Of a stretch of DNA of 64,000 nucleotides, positions 24,403 through 33,721 are shown one piece after another. The DNA is from Hyphomicrobiales bacterium. Lineage in GTDB: Bacteria; Pseudomonadota; Alphaproteobacteria; Rhizobiales; Aestuariivirgaceae. The DNA is taken from contig JANYHB010000012.1 in NCBI GenBank assembly GCA_025359265.1, forward strand, positions 1 to 64,000. The letters run 5' to 3'. Made by a program: the position numbers and the translations under genes. Under the pieces are notes generated by a model. That model saw nothing but the letters and a program-made list of their open reading frames with translations, was not told the origin of the DNA and ran no database searches. The first letter of the stretch is position 1. Every line of letters begins with the position of its first letter.

Positions 24403-25752
24403 ATGAGCCAAGCAAAATTTGAAGACTTTATTGCCGCCAACAAGATCAGTGAGGTGGAATGCCTTGTCGCAGATATGAACGGCACGGCGCGGGGAAAAAT
24501 TCTCCCGCCCAAAAAGTTTCTAACCGGCCATAAATCAAAGGGTTTACGGGTTCCCGAAGAAGTTTTCACGCTCACGATCAATGGGCGCTTTGTTTCAGAC
24601 ACCGAAGCGGTGAGTGACAGCGCCATCGATATTTACATGCAGCCAGATGTGGATACGATCCGACTTGTGCCTTGGTATACCGAACCTACGGCGCAGGTGA
24701 TTTGCGATGCCTATCACTTGAATGACGAACCCGTTACCATTTCGCCGCGCCATATATTGCGCAATGTTTTGCAACTCTACAAAGACAAAGGCTGGAAACC
24801 CATTATTGCGCCGGAGTTAGAGTTCTATTTGGTCAAAAAGAACCTTGATCCTGATTATCCATTGGATCCGGCGGTTGGCCGCTCTGGCCGCAAGGAGGCC
24901 GGAGGCCAAGCGTATGGCATAGATGCAGCCAATGATTTCGACCCGATCGTTGAAGATATCTATGATTGGTGTGAAGCCCAGGAGCTGGATGTGGATACGC
25001 TTTCCCATGAAAGCGGGCCAGCACAGCTGGAAATAAACTTCAATCATGGCGATCCTTTGGAATTGGCTGATCAGGTCTTCTTGTTCAAGCGCACCGTCAG
25101 ACAAGCGGCACTGAAGCACGACATTTATGCCACGTTCATGGCCAAGCCTCATGCCAATGAACCAGGTTCATCGATGCACATTCACCAATCTGTGCTGGAT
25201 GCCAAAACCGGGAAAAGCGTTTTTGCCGGCCGTGACGGCAAGCCTTCCAAGCTTTTCCTCAACCACATTGGCGGCATGCAGCGCTATATGGCGGCGGCCT
25301 TGCCGCTGTTTGCCCCCAATGTAAATTCTTACCGCAGGTTGGTGCCGGATTCTGATGCACCAACAAATGTGCATTGGGCCATCGACAACCGCACAGTTTC
25401 ATTGCGTGTACCGGCTTCCGATTCGGCGAACCTGCGCGTTGAGAATCGTGTGCCCGGCGCCGATTCGAATCCCTATCTCGCCTTTGCTGCATCTTTGGCC
25501 GCCGGCTATTTAGGGATGGTTGAAAAAATCAAGCCCTCTGAGCCGGTCACTGGTTCGGCCTATCGATATGCTCATACCTTGCCGATCAGCCTGGATGAAG
25601 CGCTTGATAAGTTAAGCTACACCAAAACCTTGCGCCAAACGTTGGGCGAGAAATTTTGCGAGGCCTATATCGACGTCAAATTCTCTGAGATGCAACATTT
25701 TCGCCGCACCATTTCGTCATGGGAACGAGAGTATCTCTTGTTGAATGTGTGA
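24403..25752 (+). CDS. Glutamine synthetase family protein (PuuA-like)
   Basis: ATP-dependent ligase of 449 residues in the glutamine synthetase superfamily. Motifs: VECLVADMNGTARGKILPP in the N-terminal beta-grasp part; PELEFYLV with the metal Glu; SHESGPAQLEINFNHGD; MAKPHANEPGSSMHIHQS; NSYRRLVPDSDAPTNVHWA; and NLRVENRVPGADSNPYLAFA. The LVADMNGTARGK opening and the divergent FAD oxidase favour gamma-glutamylpolyamine synthetase over true glutamine synthetase (GlnA), but amine specificity is inferred. The adenylylation-site region of GlnA-I is not present. Confidence 0.87.
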   Translation: MSQAKFEDFIAANKISEVECLVADMNGTARGKILPPKKFLTGHKSKGLRVPEEVFTLTINGRFVSDTEAVSDSAIDIYMQPDVDTIRLVPWYTEPTAQVICDAYHLNDEPVTISPRHILRNVLQLYKDKGWKPIIAPELEFYLVKKNLDPDYPLDPAVGRSGRKEAGGQAYGIDAANDFDPIVEDIYDWCEAQELDVDTLSHESGPAQLEINFNHGDPLELADQVFLFKRTVRQAALKHDIYATFMAKPHANEPGSSMHIHQSVLDAKTGKSVFAGRDGKPSKLFLNHIGGMQRYMAAALPLFAPNVNSYRRLVPDSDAPTNVHWAIDNRTVSLRVPASDSANLRVENRVPGADSNPYLAFAASLAAGYLGMVEKIKPSEPVTGSAYRYAHTLPISLDEALDKLSYTKTLRQTLGEKFCEAYIDVKFSEMQHFRRTISSWEREYLLLNV

Positions 25753-25796
25753 TAGGCTTGCGGTCTTGTCGCTGGTCGAATCAAAAGGCGTTACTC

Positions 25797-27389
25797 ATGA
25801 TGATTGTTGGGCGTGTTTTCATCTTTGTCTGTCTGCTGTTCAGCTGTGGCGCGGCTGGCGCGCTTGATGCAGCTTCAGTTTCATCGGCAGTCAACCTGGT
25901 GCTCAGCAGCGGCCAGCGTTTGGAATTGCCGATAGAGAGGAACCGCGCGGCCTTGAGTGCCTATTATATTTCCAACCATGCCTCACCTTATTGGGTGGGA
26001 ACACCGCACATGGACCAATTCATCACAAGATTGAACATGGCCGTCTATGATGGGTTGAATAAAGCTGACTATCCAATAGATGCACTGACGCAGATGCGCG
26101 ATGCGGCCAACGCTGGAGACGCAGAAGCAACGGCGCGAGCCGAACTTTATTTTTCATCCTTCATGATCACCTATGCATCGGATTTGAAAATTGGCCGTGT
26201 TACACCGCAAAAGGTGGATCCGAATTTATTTCGCAATGCCAAAACCATTGACGTATTGCGCCTGTTGTCGGACATGGGGCGCGCCCGCGACCCAAATCAA
26301 TTTCTTGCGGGCTTTGAGCCTCGCAATCCGCATTATCAAGCTTTGAAGCGGGTGTTGAAGGTCTATACGGATGCAATGGTCAAGGGCCTGGATTGGCCGG
26401 TCATCGGCGCAGGCCCCGCGACGGCGCCGGGCGGCACCGATGTGCGCCTTCCCAAAATCCGCCAGCTGCTTTCATTGACGGGCGATTATTCTGGCGCAGA
26501 TACCAGCTCCTCCGCCTATGACCGCGAATTGGCTGCATCTGTCATCCGCTTTCAAACACGCCATGGCTTGGAAGCCAAGGGCTTGCTTGGCAAACAGACC
26601 TTGGTGGCGATGAATGTTCCGCCGCAAGATCGCCAAAAGCAAATCATGCTGAATATGGAACGCTGGCGCTGGATGCCCGACGATCTGGGAAATGAACACT
26701 TTCTCATCAACATCGCCGGATTTGAACTTGAGCATGTGTTGAAAGGAACGACCGTCGACCGTATGAATGTTGTTGTGGGGGCTGTTGCCACGCAAACACC
26801 AGAATTCAGCGGCGCGATGCAATATATTGAAATGAATCCCTATTGGACCGTACCCTATAATATCGCCTCGGGTGAGATGTTGCCGAAACTGAAAGCCAAC
26901 CCCTTGGCCTATGCCGACGATTTTGAACTCTATGTAGGCGGCAAGCTTGCGGATTGGGGAAGTGTGAACTGGCAGCAATATGGTGCAGGCACTTTTCCCT
27001 TTACCTTCCGACAAAGGCCAGGACCGAAAAACGCACTGGGCAAAGTGAAATTCATGCTGCCCAATCGCTTCAATATTTATTTGCACGACACACCTGCGAA
27101 AGATAAATTTTTCAATTCAACGCGCGCTTTCAGCCATGGTTGCATTCGCCTGTCGAAACCTGCTGAACTGGCCTATTCAATGCTGGCCCGCAAAGGCTTA
27201 GACAAAGCGGCTATCGACAGCATCTGGGCTGGCGGCCAAAACACCCGCATCGATCTGCCGCAAGCGGTGCCCGTGCACATTGTCTATGCCACGGCCTATT
27301 CGGACGAAAATGGTATTGAATTCCGCACCGACGTTTATGGGCGAGATCGCAAACTTTATGCCGCCTTGTTCGGTAGGGCAGGCAGTTAA
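25797..27389 (+). CDS. L,D-transpeptidase (YcbB-like, with peptidoglycan-binding domain)
   Basis: Periplasmic enzyme making 3-3 cross-links in peptidoglycan or attaching proteins to it, 530 residues. It starts with a signal peptide (MIVGRVFIFVCLLFSCGAAG), then an N-terminal helical region, a peptidoglycan-binding module (DRELAASVIRFQTRHGLEAK, LLGKQTLVAMNVP) and the YkuD catalytic domain, where FNSTRAFSHGCIRLSKPAEL carries the SHGCIR active Cys and HDTPAK precedes it. The ATG at 25797 opens the signal peptide; the frame to 25719 would overlap the glutamine synthetase-like gene. Its stop is shared with the convergent aminopeptidase gene. Confidence 0.94.
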   Translation: MMIVGRVFIFVCLLFSCGAAGALDAASVSSAVNLVLSSGQRLELPIERNRAALSAYYISNHASPYWVGTPHMDQFITRLNMAVYDGLNKADYPIDALTQMRDAANAGDAEATARAELYFSSFMITYASDLKIGRVTPQKVDPNLFRNAKTIDVLRLLSDMGRARDPNQFLAGFEPRNPHYQALKRVLKVYTDAMVKGLDWPVIGAGPATAPGGTDVRLPKIRQLLSLTGDYSGADTSSSAYDRELAASVIRFQTRHGLEAKGLLGKQTLVAMNVPPQDRQKQIMLNMERWRWMPDDLGNEHFLINIAGFELEHVLKGTTVDRMNVVVGAVATQTPEFSGAMQYIEMNPYWTVPYNIASGEMLPKLKANPLAYADDFELYVGGKLADWGSVNWQQYGAGTFPFTFRQRPGPKNALGKVKFMLPNRFNIYLHDTPAKDKFFNSTRAFSHGCIRLSKPAELAYSMLARKGLDKAAIDSIWAGGQNTRIDLPQAVPVHIVYATAYSDENGIEFRTDVYGRDRKLYAALFGRAGS

Positions 27390-29170
27390 CCCAAACTGGA
27401 GCAAGCTTGTTGCATCCAAATTTTGGCTGCGCCCGTCATTTGCGAACCCACTTCTTCCTGAACCCGCAGGTGATAGGCATCGAGCCATTGCAGTTCCTCC
27501 GGGGTGAGGAGAGAAGTATCGATCAGTTGTCGATCAATCGGTGCCAGGGTCAGCGTTTCGAAACTCATCATCTTACGATCTCCGCCTCCCACCGCCGCCA
27601 GTTCCTTCACGAGCAAAAGGTTTTCAATGCGAATGCCATAATGCCCGGGCTTGTAATAGCCGGGTTCATTGGAAAGGATCATGCCGGGACGCAATGGCAC
27701 TTGGCTGGCTGCAGAAATGCGCGCTGGCCCTTCATGCACTGAAAGATAGCTGCCCACACCATGGCCCGTGCCGTGATCAAAATCCAGCCCGGCGGCCCAT
27801 AAGTTGGCCCGGGCCAAGGCATCAATATGCCCGCCCGTGGTGCCTTCCGGAAAATGCAAACGTGACAAAGCAATCATGCCTTTCAGCACTCGCGTGAAAC
27901 GGTCTTTCATTTCTGCGCTGGCTTCACGAACAATCATCGTACGCGTCACATCGGTGGTGCCGTCACGATATTGACCACCAGAATCAATGAGAAAAATTTC
28001 ATTCAACTTAATGGCGCGGCCTTGCGCGTTGGGTTTATGATAGTGGGGTATGGCGGCGTTCGGCCCGGCTGCCGGAATGGTCTCAAAAGACAAATCCTGC
28101 AATAGCCCCGTATCTTTGCGAAAAGCGAAAAGTTTTGCGGCGGCATGGCCCTCTGTCAGTTCTCCATGGGGCGCTTCAACTGAAAACCAATGTAAGAAAT
28201 TTGAAAGCGCCAGTCCATCGCGGCGCTGTGCATCACGGGCTCCCTGTTGCTCAACAGAATTCTTTTGCGCTTTCGGCAATGTGCATGGATCGCGCCCGAT
28301 TAACACCTCAGCCTTTGCAGATTTCAGTGTTTGGTAAATAAAATCAGGCGTGGAATTCGCATCAACAAGAACGCGCTTGTTTGAAAGCTTTTTTAGAGAC
28401 TTGGCCAAATCAACGGGGTTTCTCACAACCGCCAACCCCAGCAGCGCTTTACGAACTTCGGCAGGAACCGCATCATTCATTGCGAATAACTCCGCCTTGC
28501 CTTTGCTGTGCAGAATAGCGAAAGCCAACACCACAGGCGTGAAGGCCACATCGCGCCCCCGCAGATTAAACACCCAAGCAACCGAAGAGGGCTCGGCCAA
28601 CACCGCATGATCAGAACCCTGCGCGGTCATCGCCTTGGCCATATCGGCAAGCTTCGCTTTGGCAGAACGGCCAGCGAATTTATCCGGCTGGACAAAAAGG
28701 GGCAGCGAAGAGCGCTTGGGCTGATCTGCCCAAACCTGGTCAATCAAGTTATTTTTCTGCGATACCAGCGTTGCCCCAACTGCTTCGCAGGCTTCGCGGT
28801 AACGCGCGGCGTCTGATATCGTAAGCAGCATCGGATCATAACCCAACCTATGCCCACGTTTTACATTGGCCTTGATCCATTCCGCCGGAGGCGACTTTAC
28901 CAGGTGGTGAAATTGGTAATCTTTGCCCGTCACCTGCTTTTTAACCTGGGTTGTATAGCGACCATCAACAAAAATGGCGGCTTTGATTTGGAGGATAACG
29001 GCGGTGCCCCAGGATCCGGAAAAGCCCGTCAGCCACCGCAACCGCTCGGCGTAGGGCGCTACATATTCGCCTTGAAACTCATCTTGGCGCGGTACGATCC
29101 AACCATTGAGCTTTTCTTTGCGCATGAGGCCACGAAGGGCAGCCAGTTTTTGGTTGTGCAACAGAATCAT
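27386..29170 (-). CDS. Xaa-Pro aminopeptidase (M24B, long form)
   Basis: Metallo-aminopeptidase of the creatinase/aminopeptidase P family, about 594 residues, the long three-domain form. The first two creatinase-like domains are LRGLMRKEKLNGWIVPRQDE and the following half; the C-terminal catalytic domain has the metal ligands in FLIDSGGQYRDGTTDVTRT, GTGHGVGSYLSVHEGPARIS, and MILSNEPGYYKPGHYGIRIE. It removes N-terminal residues before proline. The start at MILLHNQKLAALRG is chosen over the ATG at 29218 because it matches the usual family N-terminus. It is followed by the convergent L,D-transpeptidase with a 4-base stop overlap. Confidence 0.93.
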   Translation of the reverse strand: MILLHNQKLAALRGLMRKEKLNGWIVPRQDEFQGEYVAPYAERLRWLTGFSGSWGTAVILQIKAAIFVDGRYTTQVKKQVTGKDYQFHHLVKSPPAEWIKANVKRGHRLGYDPMLLTISDAARYREACEAVGATLVSQKNNLIDQVWADQPKRSSLPLFVQPDKFAGRSAKAKLADMAKAMTAQGSDHAVLAEPSSVAWVFNLRGRDVAFTPVVLAFAILHSKGKAELFAMNDAVPAEVRKALLGLAVVRNPVDLAKSLKKLSNKRVLVDANSTPDFIYQTLKSAKAEVLIGRDPCTLPKAQKNSVEQQGARDAQRRDGLALSNFLHWFSVEAPHGELTEGHAAAKLFAFRKDTGLLQDLSFETIPAAGPNAAIPHYHKPNAQGRAIKLNEIFLIDSGGQYRDGTTDVTRTMIVREASAEMKDRFTRVLKGMIALSRLHFPEGTTGGHIDALARANLWAAGLDFDHGTGHGVGSYLSVHEGPARISAASQVPLRPGMILSNEPGYYKPGHYGIRIENLLLVKELAAVGGGDRKMMSFETLTLAPIDRQLIDTSLLTPEELQWLDAYHLRVQEEVGSQMTGAAKIWMQQACSSLG

Positions 29171-29434
29171 AAGGGGCCTTTGCGGATATTGCGATCCACC
29201 AATTCTAGGCCACATCATGATCTTTGACTATCGCCGAACGCCTATGCATGGTTTGCATGACAGATGAGAATTTAACGAACTATTTACGTATTTATTAGCA
29301 TTGAGCATTCACACATTGACCATGCCCTGTCACGAAACTGCTGTAATAAAAGTATATCCTCAGGTTTATGGTGTTACGCGGTCAAATGCATAAAATGCAT
29401 GGCGGCGAGCTGGTTTGGTGTTTTGGAGACTGAA

Positions 29435-29632
29435 ATGACTTTGTTGGGTTTAAACCTAGAAACAGTGCGCAATTCTAAAACTGGCGCCTCTGCCGGGCTC
29501 ATGGTGCGGATGAAGAATGTGGTAGTGGGCACGCGTGCCGTGCGCCAGTTGCACCAGCTGGATGATCGTTTGTTGGCTGATATTGGTCTGAAGCGCCACG
29601 ACATTGATGCCCGCGTTTGGGGCCGCAAATAA
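29435..29632 (+). CDS. DUF1127 small protein (65 aa)
   Basis: A 65-residue basic protein ending in the DUF1127 (YjiS-like) motif: RAVRQLHQLDDRLLADIGLK then RHDIDARVW. In alphaproteobacteria small DUF1127 proteins act as RNA-binding or phosphate/carbon-stress regulators; which one applies is unknown. The start ATG follows GGAGAC. A TTAA-N7-TTTAC sequence (29272-29287) near CtrA consensus and the long 200-base leader suggest its own promoter. Confidence 0.85.
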   Translation: MTLLGLNLETVRNSKTGASAGLMVRMKNVVVGTRAVRQLHQLDDRLLADIGLKRHDIDARVWGRK

Positions 29633-29666
29633 TTTACGGTTGAAACCCAGATAAAAAGCCGCGTAA

Positions 29667-30548
29667 TTATCGGCGAGACTTTTTTGTCATTACTAAAGCA
29701 ACCCAGTTGCCGCTGTGTATTGAGCGCTGCACGCATAGTCCGCACCCACGGTAAGCTGCCCTGATCCAGCGTTCCTGATCACATGTGAGCCCGGACAAGA
29801 TGATTGTACCACGCGGTGCCAGCAAGCGGCTGAGGCCGGTTGCCAGTTGGGCCAAGGGCCGTGCCAAAATGTTGGCAAAGATCAAATCATAAGGGGCGTG
29901 TGTAGTGATTTTGCGGTGGTGCAACCCCGTGGCCACCACTGCCTCCAACCATGGACCGAGATGGTTGCGTTTAGCATTCAGTTTCGTCACTCTGATGGCT
30001 TCAGCATCAATATCCGTTGCAAGCACTTTTTTGCGTAGACTAATAGCCCCAGACAATGCCAACACGCCAGTGCCCGTGCCCAAATCCAAAATGCGCTGGG
30101 GGCAGGACTTTTTAAGGATTGCATCAAACGCCAGAAGGCAGCCTGATGTGGTGCCGTGGTGGCCAGTGCCGAAAGCAGTGCCAGCGTCAATCTCCAAACT
30201 CACACCACCGACGCGGCGAGAAGGCCGATCATGTGAACCGTGCAGAAAAAAACGGCCCGCGGTGACGGGCGCCAAACCTGCAAGGGACTCGCGAACCCAG
30301 TCGCGGTCAGGAACCGCAATAATTTGTGCGTGCGGGGCGTGCCACCTTAACAGCTCCAATGCTGCATCAGCCTCAAATTCGGTTTCAAACCAGGCGATGG
30401 TTTCCCAGTGGCCCTGGGATTCGTCGGTTTCATTGATGGTGACAACAACAGGATCGAGCAACATATGCCCCTCAATTCTGTCCATCAAAGCCAACGCAGC
30501 CCCATGGCTGAGGCCGCCTAGAACGACAGTGAAACGTGTAAATTCCAC
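29667..30548 (-). CDS. prmA: Ribosomal protein L11 methyltransferase
   Basis: SAM-dependent trimethylation of ribosomal protein L11. The 293-residue protein has a poorly conserved N-terminal substrate domain (ETIAWFETEFEADAALELL) and a C-terminal Rossmann methyltransferase domain: ILDLGTGTGVLALSGAISLR binds SAM, ATDIDAEAIRVTKLNAKRN follows, and DLIFANILARPLAQLATGL is the NILA-type signature of PrmA. It starts at GTG four bases after the stop of the OmpA lipoprotein gene, so the two are co-transcribed; no other start is well placed. Confidence 0.93.
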   Translation of the reverse strand: MEFTRFTVVLGGLSHGAALALMDRIEGHMLLDPVVVTINETDESQGHWETIAWFETEFEADAALELLRWHAPHAQIIAVPDRDWVRESLAGLAPVTAGRFFLHGSHDRPSRRVGGVSLEIDAGTAFGTGHHGTTSGCLLAFDAILKKSCPQRILDLGTGTGVLALSGAISLRKKVLATDIDAEAIRVTKLNAKRNHLGPWLEAVVATGLHHRKITTHAPYDLIFANILARPLAQLATGLSRLLAPRGTIILSGLTCDQERWIRAAYRGCGLCVQRSIHSGNWVALVMTKKSRR

Positions 30549-30552
30549 AACT

Positions 30553-31212
30553 CTATGTTAAAGGCAGAATGGTAATTTCAACACGGCGATTTTGCGCCTT
30601 GCCAGAGGCTGTGGCATTTGAAGCAACAGGGTCGCTGGCTCCGTGCCCTTCCACCGAGAAACGGTTGGAGTCTAACTGTTGTGCTGAAAGATATTGTGCA
30701 ACGGAAGCGGCGCGGCGGCGCGATAGATCAAAATTGTAATTGGCATCACCCGAACTATCTGTGTGGCCCGTGACATTGATCAGGGTTTGCTTGAACTCTT
30801 TAAATACCAATGAAACGGAATTCAGCGTATTGTAAAACTGCGGTTTCACATCGGCCTTGTTGGTATCAAACGTGATGTTGGACGGCATGTTCAACACAAT
30901 CGAGTCTCCCACACGGGTGACTGAAACCCCCGTGCCTTCCAAGCGCTGGCGCAGTTTGGCTTCCTGGTTATCCATGTAAAGGCCAATACCACCGCCCGTA
31001 AGGGCACCAATGCCCGCCCCGATCAAAGCCGCTTTGCGCGCATCTGCGCTGACGGCAGACCCTATAATTGCACCAGCAATCGCACCCACGCCGGCACCAG
31101 CGCCCACACCCACGGCAGTATTTGAAACTTTCTGTTCACCCGTAAACGGATCGGTCGAACAGCCAGCGAGCAAGACTGTCAATCCAACGGCGGCATGCAT
31201 TATTTTATTCAT
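30553..31212 (-). CDS. OmpA-domain lipoprotein with glycine-zipper (YiaD-like)
   Basis: Outer-membrane lipoprotein of 219 residues. The N-terminus has a lipobox LLAGC (Cys at residue 18). The next segment is a Gly/Ala-rich glycine zipper (GVGAGAGVGAIAGAIIGSAV and a second GAGIGALTGGGIGLYMD), likely to insert in or span the outer membrane. The C-terminal OmpA domain has NVTGHTDSSGDANYNFDLS, RRRAASVAQYLSAQQ and QNRRVEITILP, which bind peptidoglycan. YiaD-like proteins are outer-membrane stress factors. It is co-transcribed with prmA. Confidence 0.92.
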   Translation of the reverse strand: MNKIMHAAVGLTVLLAGCSTDPFTGEQKVSNTAVGVGAGAGVGAIAGAIIGSAVSADARKAALIGAGIGALTGGGIGLYMDNQEAKLRQRLEGTGVSVTRVGDSIVLNMPSNITFDTNKADVKPQFYNTLNSVSLVFKEFKQTLINVTGHTDSSGDANYNFDLSRRRAASVAQYLSAQQLDSNRFSVEGHGASDPVASNATASGKAQNRRVEITILPLT

Positions 31213-31282
31213 AGACCCTCCAAACTGAGTTCAGCCCATGTCGCCTGCTTATGGCGGAAATATGGTTTGCTCGAATCAATCA

Positions 31283-31807
31283 CTATCCCTCGAGATAGCG
31301 GATCAAAGCTTTCACATCACCGCCATTATTGGAAATAATACCCACAAACTTTTCACGCATCGCGTGTGCGATTGAAACGCCCGAAACGGTAACATCGGTA
31401 ATGCGGCTGCCGGCCAGTTTGAATGAAATGCTGTTTCCACCCATGCGCGCGTTAATAAATTGCGGGCTGCAGGAAACAATAGTTAGGGCGGAGTTTCCAA
31501 CGCGTCCAGCATTCTGCGCCATAAATCGGCCCATGAAAATTTTTGCCAAGCTTACATATTTGCCTTCCATTCCAGCGGGCAGCTGCGAACGGTAAGGGCC
31601 CAACGCAAACAAGGCCAAAGCGCGCATATCGGTAAAACGGGCTGCGGAGGTGGCAAACGCGTTCGCAGAATGCGCCCGTGAAGCTTTTGCGAAGGCATCA
31701 GCAGCGTCTTGTACCAAACCTTGCGCCGGGCAATCGTCTGATAAAGCTGGCCTTGCAAAACCAAAAGTGGCCATTATCAGCAACACAGCCAACTTTGCTT
31801 TTACCAT
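31283..31807 (-). CDS. MlaC/Ttg2D-like periplasmic phospholipid-binding protein (copy 1)
   Basis: Secreted protein of 174 residues with the MlaC/Tgt2-like helix-plus-sheet fold that carries phospholipids between membranes in the Mla system. A signal peptide (KAKLAVLLIMATFGFARPAL) precedes FTDMRALALFALGPYRSQLP, FINARMGGNSISFKLAGSR and VTDVTVSGVSIAHAMREKF. The best start is 31807, with GAAGGA six bases before the ATG. It lies next to an acyltransferase gene, which would fit a lipid-handling role. MlaD, MlaE and MlaF are not in the window. Two related proteins lie 5 kb further on. Confidence 0.8.
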   Translation of the reverse strand: MVKAKLAVLLIMATFGFARPALSDDCPAQGLVQDAADAFAKASRAHSANAFATSAARFTDMRALALFALGPYRSQLPAGMEGKYVSLAKIFMGRFMAQNAGRVGNSALTIVSCSPQFINARMGGNSISFKLAGSRITDVTVSGVSIAHAMREKFVGIISNNGGDVKALIRYLEG

Positions 31808-31863
31808 GCCCATTCCTTCTTCAAATTCAGTTTGTGAGACTTCGCCCATGCCTGCAAGTGCGC

Positions 31864-32769
31864 CTAATTCTCAACAGTTGCCTTCCAACCCTTTACACGG
31901 CCGTAGCGCAAGTGTGGGTTTGCTGTCTCGCCTTTCATATCTTGCGGGCGAGCCAGCGCATAGGTGCGTTTGCGCAGTTCGCGGATAAGGGCATCGCGCT
32001 CGGTTAAGTGCGCGATTTCAGAAAATGGAATGGGGTCTCCCACGCGTACCTTCAAATCCGTACCAATGCGACGGGCCGTTTCACGGAAGACCAGTGACAA
32101 GCGCAAGGTAAGGCTGAGGTGGCTGGCGATTTGAAACAAGCGAGAATTTTGTCCAGTAAAGAAAATCGGCACCACAGTCGCCTCTGACATGCGGATGAGC
32201 TTTGCCGTGAAGGGCGCCCACGGCAGATCAACGGCCATGCCGCGGTGCGCCTGTTCAGAGGTGGAAACGCCACCCCCGGGAAAAATCCCCACTGCTCCAC
32301 CCGCCCGCAAAACGGCTTGGGCCTCTTGGCGTGATTTTACATTGGTCTCACGTGCCTCACGCGTGGGCGCAAAGGCAACGGGCAGCAAATGTTTGGAGGC
32401 ATTCATGTCTTGGCATAGCACATCATTGGCCAACACTTTTGTATCTGGCCGAACTTTAAGGGCCAGCCAAGTTAAGGTTATTCCGTCGAGAACACCGTAA
32501 GGATGATTGGAAATAAACACCACCGGGCCGGTTTGCGGAACTTTGGACAATGCAGGCAAATCAAAATCCACGTTGATGCGCAACAGATTGATGGCGGAAT
32601 CAAAAAAACTGACGCCACGCAGTATATTTTCTTGGTGCCGCAGATAAAGCTTCTTAAGTGTTCTCTGGCCACCCAGTTTTTCAATCACCTGGATAACGGC
32701 ACGTTGGATGAACGGCTGATCAGCTGTTGAATAGCTGAAGCGAACTTTTCTGGCGATAGCCTGTTCCAT
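31864..32769 (-). CDS. Lysophospholipid acyltransferase family protein
   Basis: A 301-residue acyltransferase of the PlsC/1-acylglycerol-phosphate type, long version without membrane helices at the start. The N-terminal half is unassigned (VRFSYSTADQPFIQRAVI); the catalytic block is ISNHPYGVLDGITLTWLAL with the NH(x4)D motif, followed by GGAVGIFPGGGVSTSEQAHR. Proteins of this length in Rhizobiales are related to hemolysin-like and ornithine-lipid acyltransferases (OlsA-like), but the substrate cannot be assigned. The start follows AGGAAAACC. The gene lies next to an MlaC-like gene, both leftward. Confidence 0.8.
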   Translation of the reverse strand: MEQAIARKVRFSYSTADQPFIQRAVIQVIEKLGGQRTLKKLYLRHQENILRGVSFFDSAINLLRINVDFDLPALSKVPQTGPVVFISNHPYGVLDGITLTWLALKVRPDTKVLANDVLCQDMNASKHLLPVAFAPTREARETNVKSRQEAQAVLRAGGAVGIFPGGGVSTSEQAHRGMAVDLPWAPFTAKLIRMSEATVVPIFFTGQNSRLFQIASHLSLTLRLSLVFRETARRIGTDLKVRVGDPIPFSEIAHLTERDALIRELRKRTYALARPQDMKGETANPHLRYGRVKGWKATVEN

Positions 32770-32844
32770 GGTTTTCCTGAGTCTGGAATGAAGTATGATG
32801 GTTATAGCTGGTAATTGTGACAATCAAAAGGATATGAAATAATT

Positions 32845-33711
32845 GTGACAGATGAAGAAAAAGGCTTGGGCTTGGGCTTTGTTGGCGTTGCCATATTTGC
32901 CCTCACGCTGCCGCTCACACGCTATGCGCTACGTGATTTTGACCCATTGTTTTTGGCCATCGGGCGAACCGTGGTTGCAGCCTTCATTGCGGCCCCGCTA
33001 TTGATTGCAACACGTCAGCCACGTCCAACTTTTGCCGATTTACGCCTATTGGTTTTTGTAATTGCTGGTGTTGTATTCGGCTTTCCCATTCTATCAGCCC
33101 TTGCCAGCCAATCGGTTCCAGCTTCTCATGGCGGCGTAGTTCTGGGGGCTTTGCCCTTGGCAACAGCGTTGATGAGCACTTATTTTTCTGGCGAGCGACC
33201 ATCACCCACATTTTGGGCCTTTGGAATCTTGGGTTCAATCTTGGTCATGGCTTATGCTTTGGGCGAACATAATGTAGAATTACATGCCGGAGATGCACTC
33301 TTGGTGTTATCTGTGATTGCCGCCAGCATGGGCTATGCAGCAGGCGGGCAACTGGCCAAAAGGCTGGGCGGATGGCAGGTGATTTGTTGGGCTTTGGTTA
33401 TCGCTTTGCCATTGTCTTTGCCACTTGCAGTTTGGCAGGCGCGCCAGTTGACTGGCCATGAGGCGCTGCCAAGCTGGCTGTGCTTTCTTTATCTTGGTTT
33501 GATGAGCCAACTGGCGGGATTTTTCTTCTGGAACCGTGGCCTGGCCATTGGTGGCATTGCGCGGGTGGGCCAAGTGCAACTGCTTCAAAGCTCCATGACC
33601 CTGGTGGCAGCATCACTAATTTTGGGCGAGACGATTACGCCACGCGCCGTGGTTTTCGCAGTTTTGATTGCCGCCTGCGTCTGGCTAGGACGCAGGGCCG
33701 CAATAAGTTAG
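32845..33711 (+). CDS. EamA/DMT-family transporter
   Basis: Inner-membrane DMT exporter of 288 residues, about ten helices in two EamA halves. It starts at GTG (VTDEEKGLGLGFVGVAIFAL then TLPLTRYALRDFDPLFLAIG) and the second half has GFFFWNRGLAIGGIARVGQV followed by LLQSSMTLVAASLILGE. This halves-with-NRG pattern is common to RhaT/YdcZ-like exporters of amino acids or amines. Unlike the DMT gene at 14.1 kb it has no adjacent regulator. It is divergent to the acyltransferase, with about 75 bases between the starts. Confidence 0.87.
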   Translation: MTDEEKGLGLGFVGVAIFALTLPLTRYALRDFDPLFLAIGRTVVAAFIAAPLLIATRQPRPTFADLRLLVFVIAGVVFGFPILSALASQSVPASHGGVVLGALPLATALMSTYFSGERPSPTFWAFGILGSILVMAYALGEHNVELHAGDALLVLSVIAASMGYAAGGQLAKRLGGWQVICWALVIALPLSLPLAVWQARQLTGHEALPSWLCFLYLGLMSQLAGFFFWNRGLAIGGIARVGQVQLLQSSMTLVAASLILGETITPRAVVFAVLIAACVWLGRRAAIS

Positions 33712-33721
33712 CTTCGGTTCA